Positions 9,597 to 19,760 are shown, counted from the first letter of the stretch. The stretch: 60,755 bases of DNA from Oceanospirillaceae bacterium UBA7410 (GCA_002470565.1 DKMQ01000003.1:1-60755), one strand, 5' to 3'. Translations and numbers: made by a program. Notes: generated by a model from the letters alone, not told the origin.

Positions 9597-9625
9597 TTGT
9601 GACTTTTTAGCAAGTTTAATAGTAT
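9597..9625 (+). promoter_or_regulatory. Candidate zwf promoter
   Basis: TTGTGA (9597-9602), a 17-bp spacer, and TAGTAT (9620-9625). Each hexamer matches the sigma-70 consensus at 4 of 6 positions. It starts 12 bp downstream of the putative operator. Confidence 0.4.
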
Positions 9626-9663
9626 TATTACATGTCCAATATACATACAAGGTTATACAAGCC

Positions 9664-11178
9664 ATGCCGAACAATCCATCATCTAATGAGCATACATCAG
9701 CTACAGGCATATTAAGCCATAGTTTTGTTTTGTTTGGCGCATTAGGCGATTTATCACTTCGAAAACTCATGCCGGCTCTGTACCAACTTGAACATGCAAA
9801 GCTATTAAGCCCAGAGCTCGCCATCATGGCTGTAGCTCGCAGCGCTATTAATACCGCCGAATTAAGATTGCGCGTTGAGCATACACTAAATCAATACATT
9901 GGCGCAGATGAATTAGATCCTAGCTCCTTATCGGGACTATTACAACGGTTGCATTATTGCCAGGTAGACCTTACCCAAGCGCAAGATTATGTCGCCCTAG
10001 AAAAAGCCCTAACCTCTTGGCACCCACAAGTCACTTACTACTTGGCAACTCCACCAAGCTTATATAAAGACATCTGCCAACACTTGCACACGGCAGGCGC
10101 CATTAACGAACATAGCCGAATTGTGGTAGAAAAACCCATTGGCCACGACCTTGCTTCATCTAAGGTAATTAACAACGCATTGGCTTTATATTTTGAGGAG
10201 AGCCAAATATTCCGTATCGACCATTACCTAGGCAAAGAGACCGTACAAAATTTAATCACCCTACGCTTTGCCAACCCACTATTTGAAAACCAGTGGAATA
10301 ACCAATACATCGACTATGTTGAAATAAGCGTAGCAGAAGATGTAGGCATTGAAGGTCGTTGGGGGTATTTTGACCAAGCTGGCCAAATGCGTGACATGGT
10401 GCAAAACCACTTAATGCAGCTTTTATGTTTGGTCGCTATGGACCCACCATCAAAGCTTGACGCTAACAGCATACGTGATGAAAAAGTTAAGGTGTTGCGC
10501 GCACTAAAGCCTATTAAAGAAGATGCGATCAACAATCACCTAGTCTTAGGTCAATATACTGATGGCCAGTTTAAACAGCAGCCTGCACCTGGCTACCTAA
10601 ATGAACCAGACGCAAACACCAATAGTGACACGGAAACCTTTATTGCCTTGCGTGTAGAAGTATCTAACTGGCGCTGGACCGGCACACCCTTTTACTTGCG
10701 CACCGGTAAACGCATGGAAAGCAAAGTAACTGAAATAATCATTCACTACAAAGCTCACAACCACTTCATTTTTAACCCAGATCAAGCCAAGCTTGCAAAA
10801 AACACACTGGTCATTCGCTTACAACCTTCTGAAAGTATTGCCTTACAAGTGCTCACCAAAGAGCAGGGTATAGACACGGGCATGCTTCTTAGACGTGACC
10901 CACTGCAGCTAAATTTGGCACAAACACAAACTAATGTTCGCATTCCAGATGCCTATGAACGACTCTTGTTAGAAGCTATAAAAGGCAATCAAAGCTTATT
11001 TGTAAGACGTGACGAAGTAGAACTGTCTTGGCAGTGGTGCGATCAAGTAAGACGCAGTTGGCAGTCTGGAAATAAATCCCTAGCGCCCTACCCAGTAGGA
11101 AGTACCGGGCCCCAAGAAGCCCTCGATATGATTCAAATGTATGGACACCATTGGTATGAAGACTGTGATGAAAACTAA
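9664..11178 (+). CDS. zwf: Glucose-6-phosphate 1-dehydrogenase
   Basis: Oxidises glucose-6-phosphate to 6-phosphogluconolactone with NAD(P)+, the entry to the Entner-Doudoroff and oxidative pentose-phosphate routes. The dinucleotide-binding motif GALGDLSLRK is at 25-34 and the active-site RIDHYLGKE spans 184-192. The 504-residue length is typical. It is the first gene of zwf-pgl-eda. The pgl start lies inside its last codons, implying translational coupling. The ribosome binding site (AAGG) is weak. Confidence 0.97.
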   Translation: MPNNPSSNEHTSATGILSHSFVLFGALGDLSLRKLMPALYQLEHAKLLSPELAIMAVARSAINTAELRLRVEHTLNQYIGADELDPSSLSGLLQRLHYCQVDLTQAQDYVALEKALTSWHPQVTYYLATPPSLYKDICQHLHTAGAINEHSRIVVEKPIGHDLASSKVINNALALYFEESQIFRIDHYLGKETVQNLITLRFANPLFENQWNNQYIDYVEISVAEDVGIEGRWGYFDQAGQMRDMVQNHLMQLLCLVAMDPPSKLDANSIRDEKVKVLRALKPIKEDAINNHLVLGQYTDGQFKQQPAPGYLNEPDANTNSDTETFIALRVEVSNWRWTGTPFYLRTGKRMESKVTEIIIHYKAHNHFIFNPDQAKLAKNTLVIRLQPSESIALQVLTKEQGIDTGMLLRRDPLQLNLAQTQTNVRIPDAYERLLLEAIKGNQSLFVRRDEVELSWQWCDQVRRSWQSGNKSLAPYPVGSTGPQEALDMIQMYGHHWYEDCDEN

Positions 11179-11881
11179 TAAACCCTCAATGCTAAGCGCC
11201 CCTATTGAGTGGTTAGAAAGTGTATCGGCACAAACTCTTGCCACTGCACTTGCCTCCACTATTGCAGGCCAATTGCGCGATGCCTTAGTGCAAAGGCCAA
11301 GAGCCAGCCTTGCAGTCTCTGGCGGGCGCACGCCCAAAGCGATGCTACAGCAACTAAGCCAGCAAAAGCTTGACTGGCACCGGGTAGATATTACCCTTGC
11401 AGATGAACGCTGGGTGCCCGAAGGCGACAGCAACAGCAACACTGCGCTAATAAAGGCTTGGTTATTACAAAATGAAGCATCTGACGCCACTTTTTATCCC
11501 ATTTATACGGGAGAAAAGACTGCATACGAGGGTCAACAACACTGCCAACAAGAACTTTCATCCATGCATTTTCCACTTGATGTGTTAGTGCTGGGTATGG
11601 GTAACGATGGACACACTGCTTCCTTGTTTCCCTTATGCCCTTCATTAAGCGAAGCACTTTCCACACAAGATATTTGTATCGCTACCTGCGCACCAGTAGA
11701 GCCTACTGATCGCATGACTCTAACAGCCAATACATTAAAACTTGCAAAAAATACACATTTACATATTGAAGGCAGTGGCAAACTCCAAGTGCTAGCGCAG
11801 GCTATGGAACTAAAAGATCCCTTTCAGATGCCCGTTTATACTTTCTTTCAAAAACCCCTTTTTATACATTGGTGCCCATAG
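11141..11881 (+). CDS. pgl: 6-phosphogluconolactonase
   Basis: DevB/SOL-type lactonase that hydrolyses 6-phosphogluconolactone to 6-phosphogluconate. Family motifs are LAVSGGRTPKAMLQQL, DERWVPEGDSNSN and GMGNDGHTASLFP. In-frame ATGs at 11141, 11156 and 11168 all overlap the zwf end (stop 11176-11178), and another lies at 11189. None has a clear ribosome binding site, so the exact start is unresolved. The stop codon directly abuts the eda ATG. Confidence 0.93.
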   Translation: MDTIGMKTVMKTNKPSMLSAPIEWLESVSAQTLATALASTIAGQLRDALVQRPRASLAVSGGRTPKAMLQQLSQQKLDWHRVDITLADERWVPEGDSNSNTALIKAWLLQNEASDATFYPIYTGEKTAYEGQQHCQQELSSMHFPLDVLVLGMGNDGHTASLFPLCPSLSEALSTQDICIATCAPVEPTDRMTLTANTLKLAKNTHLHIEGSGKLQVLAQAMELKDPFQMPVYTFFQKPLFIHWCP

Positions 11882-12553
11882 ATGACCAGCTCAATTACCA
11901 CTTTAATGCAAAGTAACACAAAAAAATTAGATCAAATATGTGCTAGCGCACCTGTTATTCCAGTACTTACTTTAGACAATGCCAAGCAAGCTATTGGCGT
12001 TGGCAAAGCTTTAGTGGATGGAGGCTTAGTTGTTTTAGAAATCACTTTGCGCAGTGACTACGGCCTAACCGCTATTAAACAGCTCAAACAGGCTTTGCCC
12101 AATGCCATTATTGGAGCAGGCACAGTAATTACGCCACAGCAGTATGAAGCTTGTGTAGAAGCTGGAGCTGACTTCATTGTAAGTCCAGGTTTTACTGACG
12201 AGCTTTTAAAATATGCCAGCCAAAGCACAGTACCCTTATTGCCTGGCATTGGCAGCGTAAGTGAAGCTATGCAAGCGATGGCTCTAGGTTATCGCAGGTT
12301 TAAACTATTTCCTGCAGCTGTGGTAGGCGGAGTAGACTTTTTAAAGGCCATTGGCGGCCCAATTAGCGAACTGAAATTCTGCCCAACCGGAGGCATCAAA
12401 CCTACCAATGCGGCAGAATATTTAGCCCTAAAAAATGTAATGTGCGTAGGTGGAACATGGCTAACGCCTGCTGATGCAGTGCAGCAGGAAAATTGGCAAG
12501 CTATAGAAGACCTAGCTAAAAAAGCGTGTACGCTAGCTCTACCTAAAAACTAA
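11882..12553 (+). CDS. eda: KHG/KDPG aldolase
   Basis: Cleaves 2-keto-3-deoxy-6-phosphogluconate to pyruvate and glyceraldehyde-3-phosphate, closing the Entner-Doudoroff pathway. The class I aldolase features are ITLRSDYG with the catalytic glutamate before it, the Schiff-base lysine in RRFKLFPAAVVGG, and the phosphate-binding CPTGGI. It has 223 residues, slightly longer than usual because of an N-terminal extension; a second ATG at residue 9 is possible. The ATG follows the pgl TAG with no gap. Confidence 0.96.
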   Translation: MTSSITTLMQSNTKKLDQICASAPVIPVLTLDNAKQAIGVGKALVDGGLVVLEITLRSDYGLTAIKQLKQALPNAIIGAGTVITPQQYEACVEAGADFIVSPGFTDELLKYASQSTVPLLPGIGSVSEAMQAMALGYRRFKLFPAAVVGGVDFLKAIGGPISELKFCPTGGIKPTNAAEYLALKNVMCVGGTWLTPADAVQQENWQAIEDLAKKACTLALPKN

Positions 12554-12559
12554 CAAGGC

Positions 12560-12594
12560 AAAAAAAAGCCCTTTAAGCTTAAACTTAAAGGGCT
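12560..12594 (-). terminator. Intrinsic terminator downstream of pgi
   Basis: Perfect 11-bp stem: AGCCCTTTAAG (12567-12577) with CTTAAAGGGCT (12584-12594). A-run 12561-12566 gives a U-tract on the minus strand, so it mainly ends the edd-glk-pgi transcript. The hairpin also lies just after eda, but there is no U-tract in the plus direction. Confidence 0.85.
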
Positions 12595-12648
12595 AAAATA
12601 CCGCCTTCTAACTACAAACTCCCATAACAAGAGCCCTATAAAGAAGCT

Positions 12649-14289
12649 CTAATTACGAGAAGCCTTAAAATAGTCAATTAACGCATTGGTAGAGTCATCA
12701 TGCTGATGCCCAGCCTCTCCTTCAATTTCCTGTAATATTCCTTTAGCTAGAGTTTTTCCTAGCTCAACACCCCATTGGTCAAAAGAACAAAGATCCCAAA
12801 TTACACCTTGTGCAAATATTTTGTGCTCATAAAGTGCAATCAGTGAGCCCAAGTTTCTTGGATCAATCTGCTTAAGTAATACCGTATTACTAGGCCGGTT
12901 ACCTTGATGCACCTTATGGGGCAATAGCTTTTCAAGCTCTACCGAGTCTAACCCTTGAACTTCCAACTGACTTCTCACTTCCTCGGCGCTAATACCATTC
13001 ATCAACGCTTCAGTTTGAGCAAAGAAGTTAGCCATTAGGTTTTCGTGATGGCCTTTAACAGGAGTAGAGCTAGCTAATGACCCTATAAAGTCAGCTGGCA
13101 CAATCACATTACCTTGGTGCAGTAATTGATAAAACGCATGTTGCCCGTCGATACCCAACTGACCCCACACAACAGACGCCGTCGGATATGCCACTTGATT
13201 ACCTTGGCGATCCACATGCTTACCGTTACTTTCCATATCAGCCTGCTGAATATAGTCAGTGAAGCTTTCTAAAGGCTGGTCATAGGGCAAAATTACGTGG
13301 CTTTGCGCCCCATGTAGTAGACCATTCCATATACCTACTAATGCCATAATAGTAGGCATATTCTTTTGCGCTGGGGCATCTCTAAAATGAAGATCTATAT
13401 CATGAGCACCGATTAATAGTTGCTCAAACTTATCAAACCCTAGGTATAACGCAATCGGCAAACCAATAGCTGACCAAATAGAGTATCGGCCACCTACCCA
13501 GTCCCACATGGAAAATCTAAAACCTGCATCAATACCAAATTCTTGCACTGCTTCAGTGTTAGAAGACACCGCCACAAAGTGCTGCTGTACTGCACGTTCG
13601 TCAAATGCCGAAGCCATAAGCCAATTACGCGCAGTTTGTGCATTGGTCATGGTTTCGCTAGTGGTAAAGGTTTTAGACGCTACTACAAATAAAACTTGTT
13701 CCGCATTTAAAGGACGTAAAATTTCAGCAATCTCTACGCCGTCTACGTTAGATATAAAATGCACACGTATAGTAGAGTCAGCATAAGAGCGAAGCGCTTG
13801 AGTTACCATTTTTGGCCCCAAGTTAGACCCACCAATACCAATGTTAACAACATCTGTTATGCGCTTGCCAGAATATCCAAGCCATTCGCCACTGCGCACT
13901 TTTTCAACAAACGTACGCATATGAGACAGCTCGTCATTGATCATATCCATCACATTAGTTTGATCGACGTACACTGGCGAATTACTTCGGTTACGCAGCG
14001 CTGTATGAAGCACTGCCCGGTCTTCAGTAATGTTAATCTTTGCGCCTCGGTACATGCGCTCTATAGAGGAGCTTAGACCCATGTCTTGAGCTAAGCCAAA
14101 CAGAGAATCCATTATTTCAGGCGTCAAACAGTTTTTAGAGTAGTCTAATAATAAGTTAGGTAATTCAATCGAGTAGGTCTCAAAGCGATTACCTTCTTTA
14201 GCAAATAGCTCACGCAAGTGAGTACTGCGGTGCTGCACTGCCAATTGTTGCAATTTTTGCCAGTGTTTAGATTTTTCAAGCTGTAACAT
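12649..14289 (-). CDS. pgi: Glucose-6-phosphate isomerase
   Basis: Interconverts glucose-6-phosphate and fructose-6-phosphate. It carries the SIS-type sugar-binding region (IGIGGSNLGPKMV), GGRYSIWSAIGLPIA and GQLGIDGQHAFYQLLHQG. ATG 14289 is preferred because GGAG lies upstream at good spacing and the protein then begins MLQLEKSKHW (546 aa). A longer TTG-initiated form from 14313 has no ribosome binding site. The start overlaps the end of glk by 14 bp, indicating coupling in an edd-glk-pgi operon. Confidence 0.96.
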   Translation of the reverse strand: MLQLEKSKHWQKLQQLAVQHRSTHLRELFAKEGNRFETYSIELPNLLLDYSKNCLTPEIMDSLFGLAQDMGLSSSIERMYRGAKINITEDRAVLHTALRNRSNSPVYVDQTNVMDMINDELSHMRTFVEKVRSGEWLGYSGKRITDVVNIGIGGSNLGPKMVTQALRSYADSTIRVHFISNVDGVEIAEILRPLNAEQVLFVVASKTFTTSETMTNAQTARNWLMASAFDERAVQQHFVAVSSNTEAVQEFGIDAGFRFSMWDWVGGRYSIWSAIGLPIALYLGFDKFEQLLIGAHDIDLHFRDAPAQKNMPTIMALVGIWNGLLHGAQSHVILPYDQPLESFTDYIQQADMESNGKHVDRQGNQVAYPTASVVWGQLGIDGQHAFYQLLHQGNVIVPADFIGSLASSTPVKGHHENLMANFFAQTEALMNGISAEEVRSQLEVQGLDSVELEKLLPHKVHQGNRPSNTVLLKQIDPRNLGSLIALYEHKIFAQGVIWDLCSFDQWGVELGKTLAKGILQEIEGEAGHQHDDSTNALIDYFKASRN

Positions 14290-15256
14290 TGTGTCTCCGT
14301 GACTCGTGATCAAGTGCTATAACGGCGCCGTTTAGGCCCGGTTGCTCTGCAATGCAGAGGTAGATAGGTATCTGCTGAAGATAAGTAGAAGTTCGGCCTT
14401 TATTAGTAAAGCTTTGGATAAAATCGCTACTTAGTAAAAATTGTTGCATGCGTGGTAAAATCCCACCAGTTAAATAAACGCCACCTACCGCGCCAAACGC
14501 TAAGGCTTCATTAGCCACTGCATTACCCAGCATTTCACAAAAGGTTCGCAGTGTTTGATAGGCCAACTCATCAGGTGAGGCTAGCTGAGCTTGTTGTAAA
14601 ATATCTGCAGGGCTACTTAAACTAGGTGGCATAGATTTAATGTGTGCCACTGCATGATATAGATCCATCATGCCAGAGCCTGATAGCAATCGCTCAGTAG
14701 ACACATGTTCGTATTTACCCCACATATATTCCAGCACTTGCACCTGCAGCTTATTCGTTGGTGCAAAGCCTACATGGCCACCCTCACCCATGACAGGCAA
14801 CCAACCGTGGTCATGGGCAACCAGTCCTGCCACACCTATACCTGTGCCTGGCCCCATAACCAAACGATTACCCTTTGCTACAGCCTGCCCTTGCTTCACT
14901 AGACATAGATCTGCAGTGGCGATTTTTGACATGGCCCATGCTTGAGCAGTAAAGTCATTAACCCACAACGCCTGCACTCCAAGTGCTCCATCAACCTTGG
15001 CTTTATTAACACGCCAATGGTTGTTGGCTAGCGAAAACTGGGGTAAATGCACAGTACCCGCAATAGCAATACAAGCTTTACTGATCAAGCCCGTAGCATT
15101 AGTGCTAGAAAGATATGCAGACACGGCTGCCTCTAAGCTAGGATAATCTGCGCAAGGGAGTATCTTAATATCTAGTAAATCAGGCACATCAGCTTGTGTT
15201 AAAGCAAAACGTGCGTTGGTAGCGCCAACATCGGCGACTAAATTATAGTCAGGCAT
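14276..15256 (-). CDS. glk: Glucokinase
   Basis: ATP-dependent phosphorylation of cytoplasmic glucose. It is a hexokinase-type fold with the N-terminal phosphate-1 loop VADVGATNARFAL, GPGTGIGVAGLV, and the sugar-binding GEGGHVGFAP segment. The 326-residue length is usual for bacterial Glk. It lies 33 bp after edd and overlaps pgi, so one transcript supplies the kinase, isomerase and dehydratase. Confidence 0.95.
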   Translation of the reverse strand: MPDYNLVADVGATNARFALTQADVPDLLDIKILPCADYPSLEAAVSAYLSSTNATGLISKACIAIAGTVHLPQFSLANNHWRVNKAKVDGALGVQALWVNDFTAQAWAMSKIATADLCLVKQGQAVAKGNRLVMGPGTGIGVAGLVAHDHGWLPVMGEGGHVGFAPTNKLQVQVLEYMWGKYEHVSTERLLSGSGMMDLYHAVAHIKSMPPSLSSPADILQQAQLASPDELAYQTLRTFCEMLGNAVANEALAFGAVGGVYLTGGILPRMQQFLLSSDFIQSFTNKGRTSTYLQQIPIYLCIAEQPGLNGAVIALDHESRRHNVTA

Positions 15257-15289
15257 AGGTGTACATCACTTTGTCATCGGAGTAAATAA

Positions 15290-17092
15290 TTACACACACG
15301 TGCTAGCGCCTAATTCAGCGGCACTAACCTGCATGCGCATGCCAGCAAATAACTCACGGCCCATGCCTACAGTTACGCCTTCTTTATGCGCAGCTTGAGT
15401 TCTTTTTTCTAAGACGTCAGCATCTACCATAAGCTCTAGGCTGCCATTGTGGCAATCTAGCTTTATCATATCTCCATTTTCTATTTTACCAATAGTGCCA
15501 CCTGCTTTTGCTTCTGGGTAAACATGGATAGCAGCTGGTACTTTTCCAGACGCACCAGACATACGCCCATCAGTCACAAGCGCTACCTTAAATCCACGGT
15601 CTTGTAACACCCCTAAATAGGGCGTTAGTTTGTGTAGCTCTGGCATGCCACAAGCTTGTGGACCTTGAAATCTAAGCACTGCAATAAAATCCTCTTCTAA
15701 CAAGCCTTGCTTAAATGCATCTTCAAATTCTAACTGATTATCAAACACCTTAGCAGGCGCTTCTACCAACCAATGCTGCGTTTTAACTGCTGACACTTTA
15801 GCGACGCCACGTCCTACATTACCTTCTAACCTTACTAAACCGCCTGTAGGAGAAAAAGGTTGGTCTGCAGATCTTAATACATCAGTGTCTGCACTGGTTT
15901 CTGGGGCAGCCTGCCACACCAACTTACCGTCGTGTAGCTTAGGTTCTTGGCAATAGCGACTAAGGCCATGGCCCATCACTGTTTCGACATCTTCATGTAA
16001 TAAGCCATGTTCTAGTAAGGTTTGTACTAAATAAGGCACGCCACCTGCTGCATGGAAGACATTAATATCTGCCTCACCATTTGGGTATATACGCGTCAGA
16101 CTAGGCACTACAGTAGATAACTTATCAAAGTCATCCCAGTTAATAATAATACCGGCAGCCCGTGCAATTGCAATCAAATGGATCGTGTGGTTAGTAGAAC
16201 CCCCTGTGGTAAGTAGAGCTACAATGGCATTAACTATCGTTTTTTCTGACACGATTTGAGCTAAATTTTGCTGTGCAGATGAATGAGTAAGCTTAACCGC
16301 TTGCTGGGCAGCTGCAATTGTCAGGGTATCTCTCATAGTGCCATCTGGTGCCACAAATGATGAACCTGGTAAATGTAATCCCATTACTTCCATTAATAAC
16401 TGGTTACTATTAGCCGTACCATAAAAGGTACAAGTCCCTGCACTATGATAAGAGGCTGACTCACACGCTAACAGTTCATCCCGGCCTACTTTTCCTTCAG
16501 CATATAACTGGCGGATACGTGCTTTTTCTGCGTTTGGCAAACCTGATGGCATTGGCCCTGCAGGTACAAATACCACTGGCAAATGACCAAAGCTTAAAGC
16601 ACCAATTAACAGACCTGGCACAATTTTGTCACACACCCCTAAACAAAGTACCGCATCAAACATATTATGAGACAAAGCTACTGCCGTAGACATAGAAATC
16701 ACATCTCTACTAAATAAGCTTAATTCCATACCAGGCTGCCCCTGAGTCACACCATCACACATCGCCGGCACTCCACCTGCAAATTGTGCAACGCTGCCCA
16801 TGTCTCTAACCGCTTTTTTGATAAGTTGTGGGTAGTTTTCAAATGGCTGATGAGCTGAGAGCATGTCGTTATAAGACGACACTATAGCCACATCAGCACT
16901 ATCCATCATAGTCAGTCGATCTTTATCATCCTGAGAGCAAGCTGCAAAACCGTGGGCCAAGTTCCCGCAAGACAAAGTTGAACGACTGACCCTGCCGCCT
17001 TTAGCAGCATCTATATTAGCTAGGTAGTCTCCCCTAGTTTTCTTACTACGTTCAATAATGTCTTGAGTAACCTGAGCAACAACCTGCTTCAT
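15290..17092 (-). CDS. edd: Phosphogluconate dehydratase
   Basis: IlvD/Edd-family iron-sulfur dehydratase that converts 6-phosphogluconate to KDPG. It contains [21 protein letters not shown] and [16 protein letters not shown] with conserved cysteines, and [20 protein letters not shown] near the C-terminus. ATG 17092 follows AAGGTG at a suitable distance and gives 600 residues, the normal size. The TTG-started form from 17185 would add 31 unrelated hydrophobic residues and run through the promoter region. Confidence 0.96.
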   Translation of the reverse strand: MKQVVAQVTQDIIERSKKTRGDYLANIDAAKGGRVSRSTLSCGNLAHGFAACSQDDKDRLTMMDSADVAIVSSYNDMLSAHQPFENYPQLIKKAVRDMGSVAQFAGGVPAMCDGVTQGQPGMELSLFSRDVISMSTAVALSHNMFDAVLCLGVCDKIVPGLLIGALSFGHLPVVFVPAGPMPSGLPNAEKARIRQLYAEGKVGRDELLACESASYHSAGTCTFYGTANSNQLLMEVMGLHLPGSSFVAPDGTMRDTLTIAAAQQAVKLTHSSAQQNLAQIVSEKTIVNAIVALLTTGGSTNHTIHLIAIARAAGIIINWDDFDKLSTVVPSLTRIYPNGEADINVFHAAGGVPYLVQTLLEHGLLHEDVETVMGHGLSRYCQEPKLHDGKLVWQAAPETSADTDVLRSADQPFSPTGGLVRLEGNVGRGVAKVSAVKTQHWLVEAPAKVFDNQLEFEDAFKQGLLEEDFIAVLRFQGPQACGMPELHKLTPYLGVLQDRGFKVALVTDGRMSGASGKVPAAIHVYPEAKAGGTIGKIENGDMIKLDCHNGSLELMVDADVLEKRTQAAHKEGVTVGMGRELFAGMRMQVSAAELGASTCV

Positions 17093-17112
17093 AACAACAC
17101 CTTTATGCATAT

Positions 17113-17134
17113 ATTTCAGTAATATTAACAAATT
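17113..17134. promoter_or_regulatory. Weaker second HexR-like site upstream of edd
   Basis: The same central core (GTAAT meeting ATTAA) and a left half that matches ATGTNNGTAAT at 8 of 9 fixed positions; the right half matches at 5 of 9. It lies just downstream of a perfect TATAAT on the minus strand (17142-17147), where a bound repressor would block edd transcription. Confidence 0.4.
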
Positions 17135-17141
17135 ATTGCTT

Positions 17142-17147
17142 ATTATA
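17142..17147 (-). promoter_or_regulatory. Candidate edd -10 element
   Basis: Perfect TATAAT on the minus strand, about 50 bp before the edd ATG. No good -35 hexamer is seen at 16-18 bp upstream, which would fit an activated or weak promoter. Confidence 0.4.
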
Positions 17148-17170
17148 AAACCTATTAGACGTATAAATAT

Positions 17171-17199
17171 TTGATATACCGGCAATATGTATGTAATAT
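17171..17199 (+). promoter_or_regulatory. Candidate gap promoter overlapping the operator
   Basis: TTGATA (17171-17176; 5 of 6 to the -35 consensus), a 17-bp spacer and TAATAT (17194-17199; 4 of 6). The -10 lies inside the palindrome 17187-17208, so occupancy would exclude RNA polymerase. Confidence 0.5.
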
Positions 17200-17208
17200 T
17201 ACTAACAT
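17187..17208. promoter_or_regulatory. Putative HexR operator, edd-gap gap
   Basis: A 22-bp imperfect palindrome with half-site ATGTNNGTAAT. It agrees at 20 of 22 positions with 9564-9585 upstream of zwf and covers the candidate gap -10. The HexR assignment is inferred from its recurrence at exactly the two divergent promoters of Entner-Doudoroff genes. Confidence 0.65.
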
Positions 17209-17231
17209 ATAGATACTACAGGAAACCCTCA

Positions 17232-18251
17232 ATGACTATTCGCATTGCTATAAATGGCTTCGGCCGAATCGGCCGCAATATTGTTCGCGCCTTATATGAA
17301 AAACAAAATTCTAGCCCATATGCTGCGCTAGAAATAGTAGCTATCAATGATTTAGGCCCAGCTAAAACCAATGCTCACTTGCTTGAATTTGACAGTGTGC
17401 ATGGCCGCTTTAACGCAACTGTAGATCATAACGATGAGCACCTATTCATTAATGGTGACAGCATCAAACTCTTTCAACAGCGTGATCCAAGCCAACTACC
17501 TTGGAGAGAATTACAAGTAGATCTGGTCCTTGAGTGTACTGGCCTATTCACCAAACGCGAACAATGCCAAGCTCATATTGATGCAGGCGCAAGCAAAGTA
17601 ATTGTATCCGCACCTGGCACAAACTTAGATGCCACCATTGTATATGGTGTGAATCACGAAACTCTTACAGGTGACGAACTCATTATCTCAAACGCATCCT
17701 GTACCACTAACTGCTTAGCCCCAATGGCTAAAATACTTAATGATGCATTTGGTATTGAACAGGGGCAAATGACCACCATTCACTCTTATACCAATGATCA
17801 GCTACTTACTGACGGCATGCATTCAGACCTTTACCGGGCTCGCTCTGCGACTCAGTCTATGATTCCTACTAAAACTGGTGCTGCAGCTGCTGTCGGCTTA
17901 GTGTTGCCAGAACTAGCTGGACGATTAAATGGCATGGCTATGCGCGTGCCAACCATCAACGTTTCCGTAGTAGATCTTACCTTCATCAGCAGTATTGATA
18001 CCGATGCGCAAACGGTTAACAAAGCTATTCATGACGCTATTTCGAATAACCCTCATTTGGGCCATGTTATGGAGTATGTTAACAAGCCACTCGTCTCTGT
18101 AGACTTCAATCACAACTCAAAGTCTTCATGTTTTGACAGCAGCCAAACCTGTGTTCAAGGCAAGTTAGTAAAGGTGATGTCGTGGTATGATAACGAATGG
18201 GGATTCTGTAACAGAATGCTAGACACAAGCTTAGCGCTAATGGCTCGTTAA
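17232..18251 (+). CDS. gap: Glyceraldehyde-3-phosphate dehydrogenase, type I
   Basis: Oxidises the glyceraldehyde-3-phosphate released by Eda. It has the Rossmann motif [11 protein letters not shown], catalytic C157 in [11 protein letters not shown] and H184 in the IHSYT segment. The ATG at 17232 follows AGGAA and gives 339 residues with the standard [12 protein letters not shown] start. An in-frame ATG at 17187 falls inside the operator and is unlikely. Divergence from edd resembles the gap/edd arrangement of pseudomonads, suggesting a glucose-responsive isozyme. pyk follows after 60 bp. Confidence 0.95.
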   Translation: MTIRIAINGFGRIGRNIVRALYEKQNSSPYAALEIVAINDLGPAKTNAHLLEFDSVHGRFNATVDHNDEHLFINGDSIKLFQQRDPSQLPWRELQVDLVLECTGLFTKREQCQAHIDAGASKVIVSAPGTNLDATIVYGVNHETLTGDELIISNASCTTNCLAPMAKILNDAFGIEQGQMTTIHSYTNDQLLTDGMHSDLYRARSATQSMIPTKTGAAAAVGLVLPELAGRLNGMAMRVPTINVSVVDLTFISSIDTDAQTVNKAIHDAISNNPHLGHVMEYVNKPLVSVDFNHNSKSSCFDSSQTCVQGKLVKVMSWYDNEWGFCNRMLDTSLALMAR

Positions 18252-18311
18252 TCTAACACTATTGAAACAACCCAAATAAATCTACACACCATTAAGGATA
18301 AAAAAAACACC

Positions 18312-19760
18312 ATGAATTTAAGACGTACAAAAATTGTCGCCACATTAGGTCCCGCTACGAGTAGCCCAGAAGCACTTGAAAGCATTATTGCAGCAGGTAC
18401 CGATGTAGTACGCCTTAATTTCTCACACGGCAGCGCTGAAGATCACAAACAACGCGCACAAACAGTACTTGAAGCCGCAGCAAAGGTAGGTCGCCACGTA
18501 GCCATTTTGGCAGATTTGCAAGGGCCTAAAGTACGGATCGCGCGCTTTATAAATAACAAAGTGCAGCTAACCAATGGACAAAACTTTATTCTAGACCCAG
18601 GTATGGATCTAGAAGCTGGAACCGAACAAGCCGTCGGCTTAGACTTTCCTGAACTAGGTAAAGATCTGCACCAAGATGACATCTTATTATTAGACGATGG
18701 CCGAATAGTGCTTAAAGTTGTTCGCGTAGAGCAAAACACAGTTCACACTACTGTAGAAGTAGGCGGCCCTCTTTCTAACAACAAAGGTATCAACCTTCAA
18801 GGTGGAGGCTTATCAGCCCCGGCTCTAACAGACAAAGATCGTGCAGATCTTATTACTGCCGCAGAAATTGGTGCAGATTACATTGCTATTTCATTTGTAA
18901 GAAATGCTGGCGACATGAATGAAGCTCGCGCTTTACTAGAAAAAGCCAACAGTAATGCTGGCTTGATTGCTAAAATTGAACGCGCAGAAGCTATTGAAAC
19001 CGAAACATTAAAAGGCATCATCTTAGCCTCAGAGGGCATTATGGTTGCCCGTGGAGACTTAGCTGTAGAAATTGGCGATGCCATGCTAGTAGGTGTTCAA
19101 AAAGACATTATTAAGCACACACGAAAACTAAACCGCATTGTGATCACGGCAACACAGATGATGGAGTCGATGATTACAAGCCCAATGCCTACGCGGGCTG
19201 AAGTATCCGATGTAGCCAATGCAGTGATGGATGGCACCGATGCCGTTATGCTGTCAGCCGAAACAGCCGTAGGCGATTACCCGGCTCAAACAGTTGAAGC
19301 TATGGCTAGAGTATGTCTAGGCGCTGAACAGCACAGAAACGCCCATAAGTCTTCTCATAGGCTAGACATCGCAGTACACAGCATTTATGAAAGCGTCGCA
19401 CTAAGCGCTATGTATGCGGCAAACCACTTGGATGGCGTAAAGGCCATTATTTGTATGACCCAAAGGGGAAAAACCCCACTACTGATGTCACGCATTAGCT
19501 CAGGCATACCTATTTTTGCCTTCACTTCTCACGCTGAAACACAACGCCGTGTTTGCCTTTACCGGGGTGTAATTACACATCCATTTGACTCTAAGGTCAT
19601 TGAAAACGACCAAGTAAACCACGTGGCAGTTGAGCAGCTAAAAAAATTAGGCATCGTAACAGATGGCGATATCGTGCTTATATCTAAGGGCGATTATGTG
19701 AAGGCTCATGGCGGCACCAATACGCTAAAAGTAGTACGTGTTGGTGATTTGATCCAATAA
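18312..19760 (+). CDS. pyk: Pyruvate kinase
   Basis: Transfers phosphate from phosphoenolpyruvate to ADP. It begins RRTKIVATLGPATSS and contains the active-site region LIAKIERAEAIE, the GDLAVEIG loop, and ITATQMMESMITSP. The 482-residue length is standard. It is in tandem with gap and ends at a hairpin terminator, so gap-pyk is probably one transcript. This is the PykA-like class common with Entner-Doudoroff metabolism, but I cannot fix the allosteric type by eye. Confidence 0.95.
   Translation: MNLRRTKIVATLGPATSSPEALESIIAAGTDVVRLNFSHGSAEDHKQRAQTVLEAAAKVGRHVAILADLQGPKVRIARFINNKVQLTNGQNFILDPGMDLEAGTEQAVGLDFPELGKDLHQDDILLLDDGRIVLKVVRVEQNTVHTTVEVGGPLSNNKGINLQGGGLSAPALTDKDRADLITAAEIGADYIAISFVRNAGDMNEARALLEKANSNAGLIAKIERAEAIETETLKGIILASEGIMVARGDLAVEIGDAMLVGVQKDIIKHTRKLNRIVITATQMMESMITSPMPTRAEVSDVANAVMDGTDAVMLSAETAVGDYPAQTVEAMARVCLGAEQHRNAHKSSHRLDIAVHSIYESVALSAMYAANHLDGVKAIICMTQRGKTPLLMSRISSGIPIFAFTSHAETQRRVCLYRGVITHPFDSKVIENDQVNHVAVEQLKKLGIVTDGDIVLISKGDYVKAHGGTNTLKVVRVGDLIQ

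Noticed and set aside
9616..9637. Another HexR-like core (GTATTATTAC) close to the zwf start
   Set aside because: Both outer arms miss about half of the conserved half-site bases. It may only be part of the AT-rich promoter.
17093..17185. N-terminal extension of edd from TTG 17185
   Set aside because: It would translate the divergent promoter region and operator, adds residues not found in Edd, and lacks a ribosome binding site.
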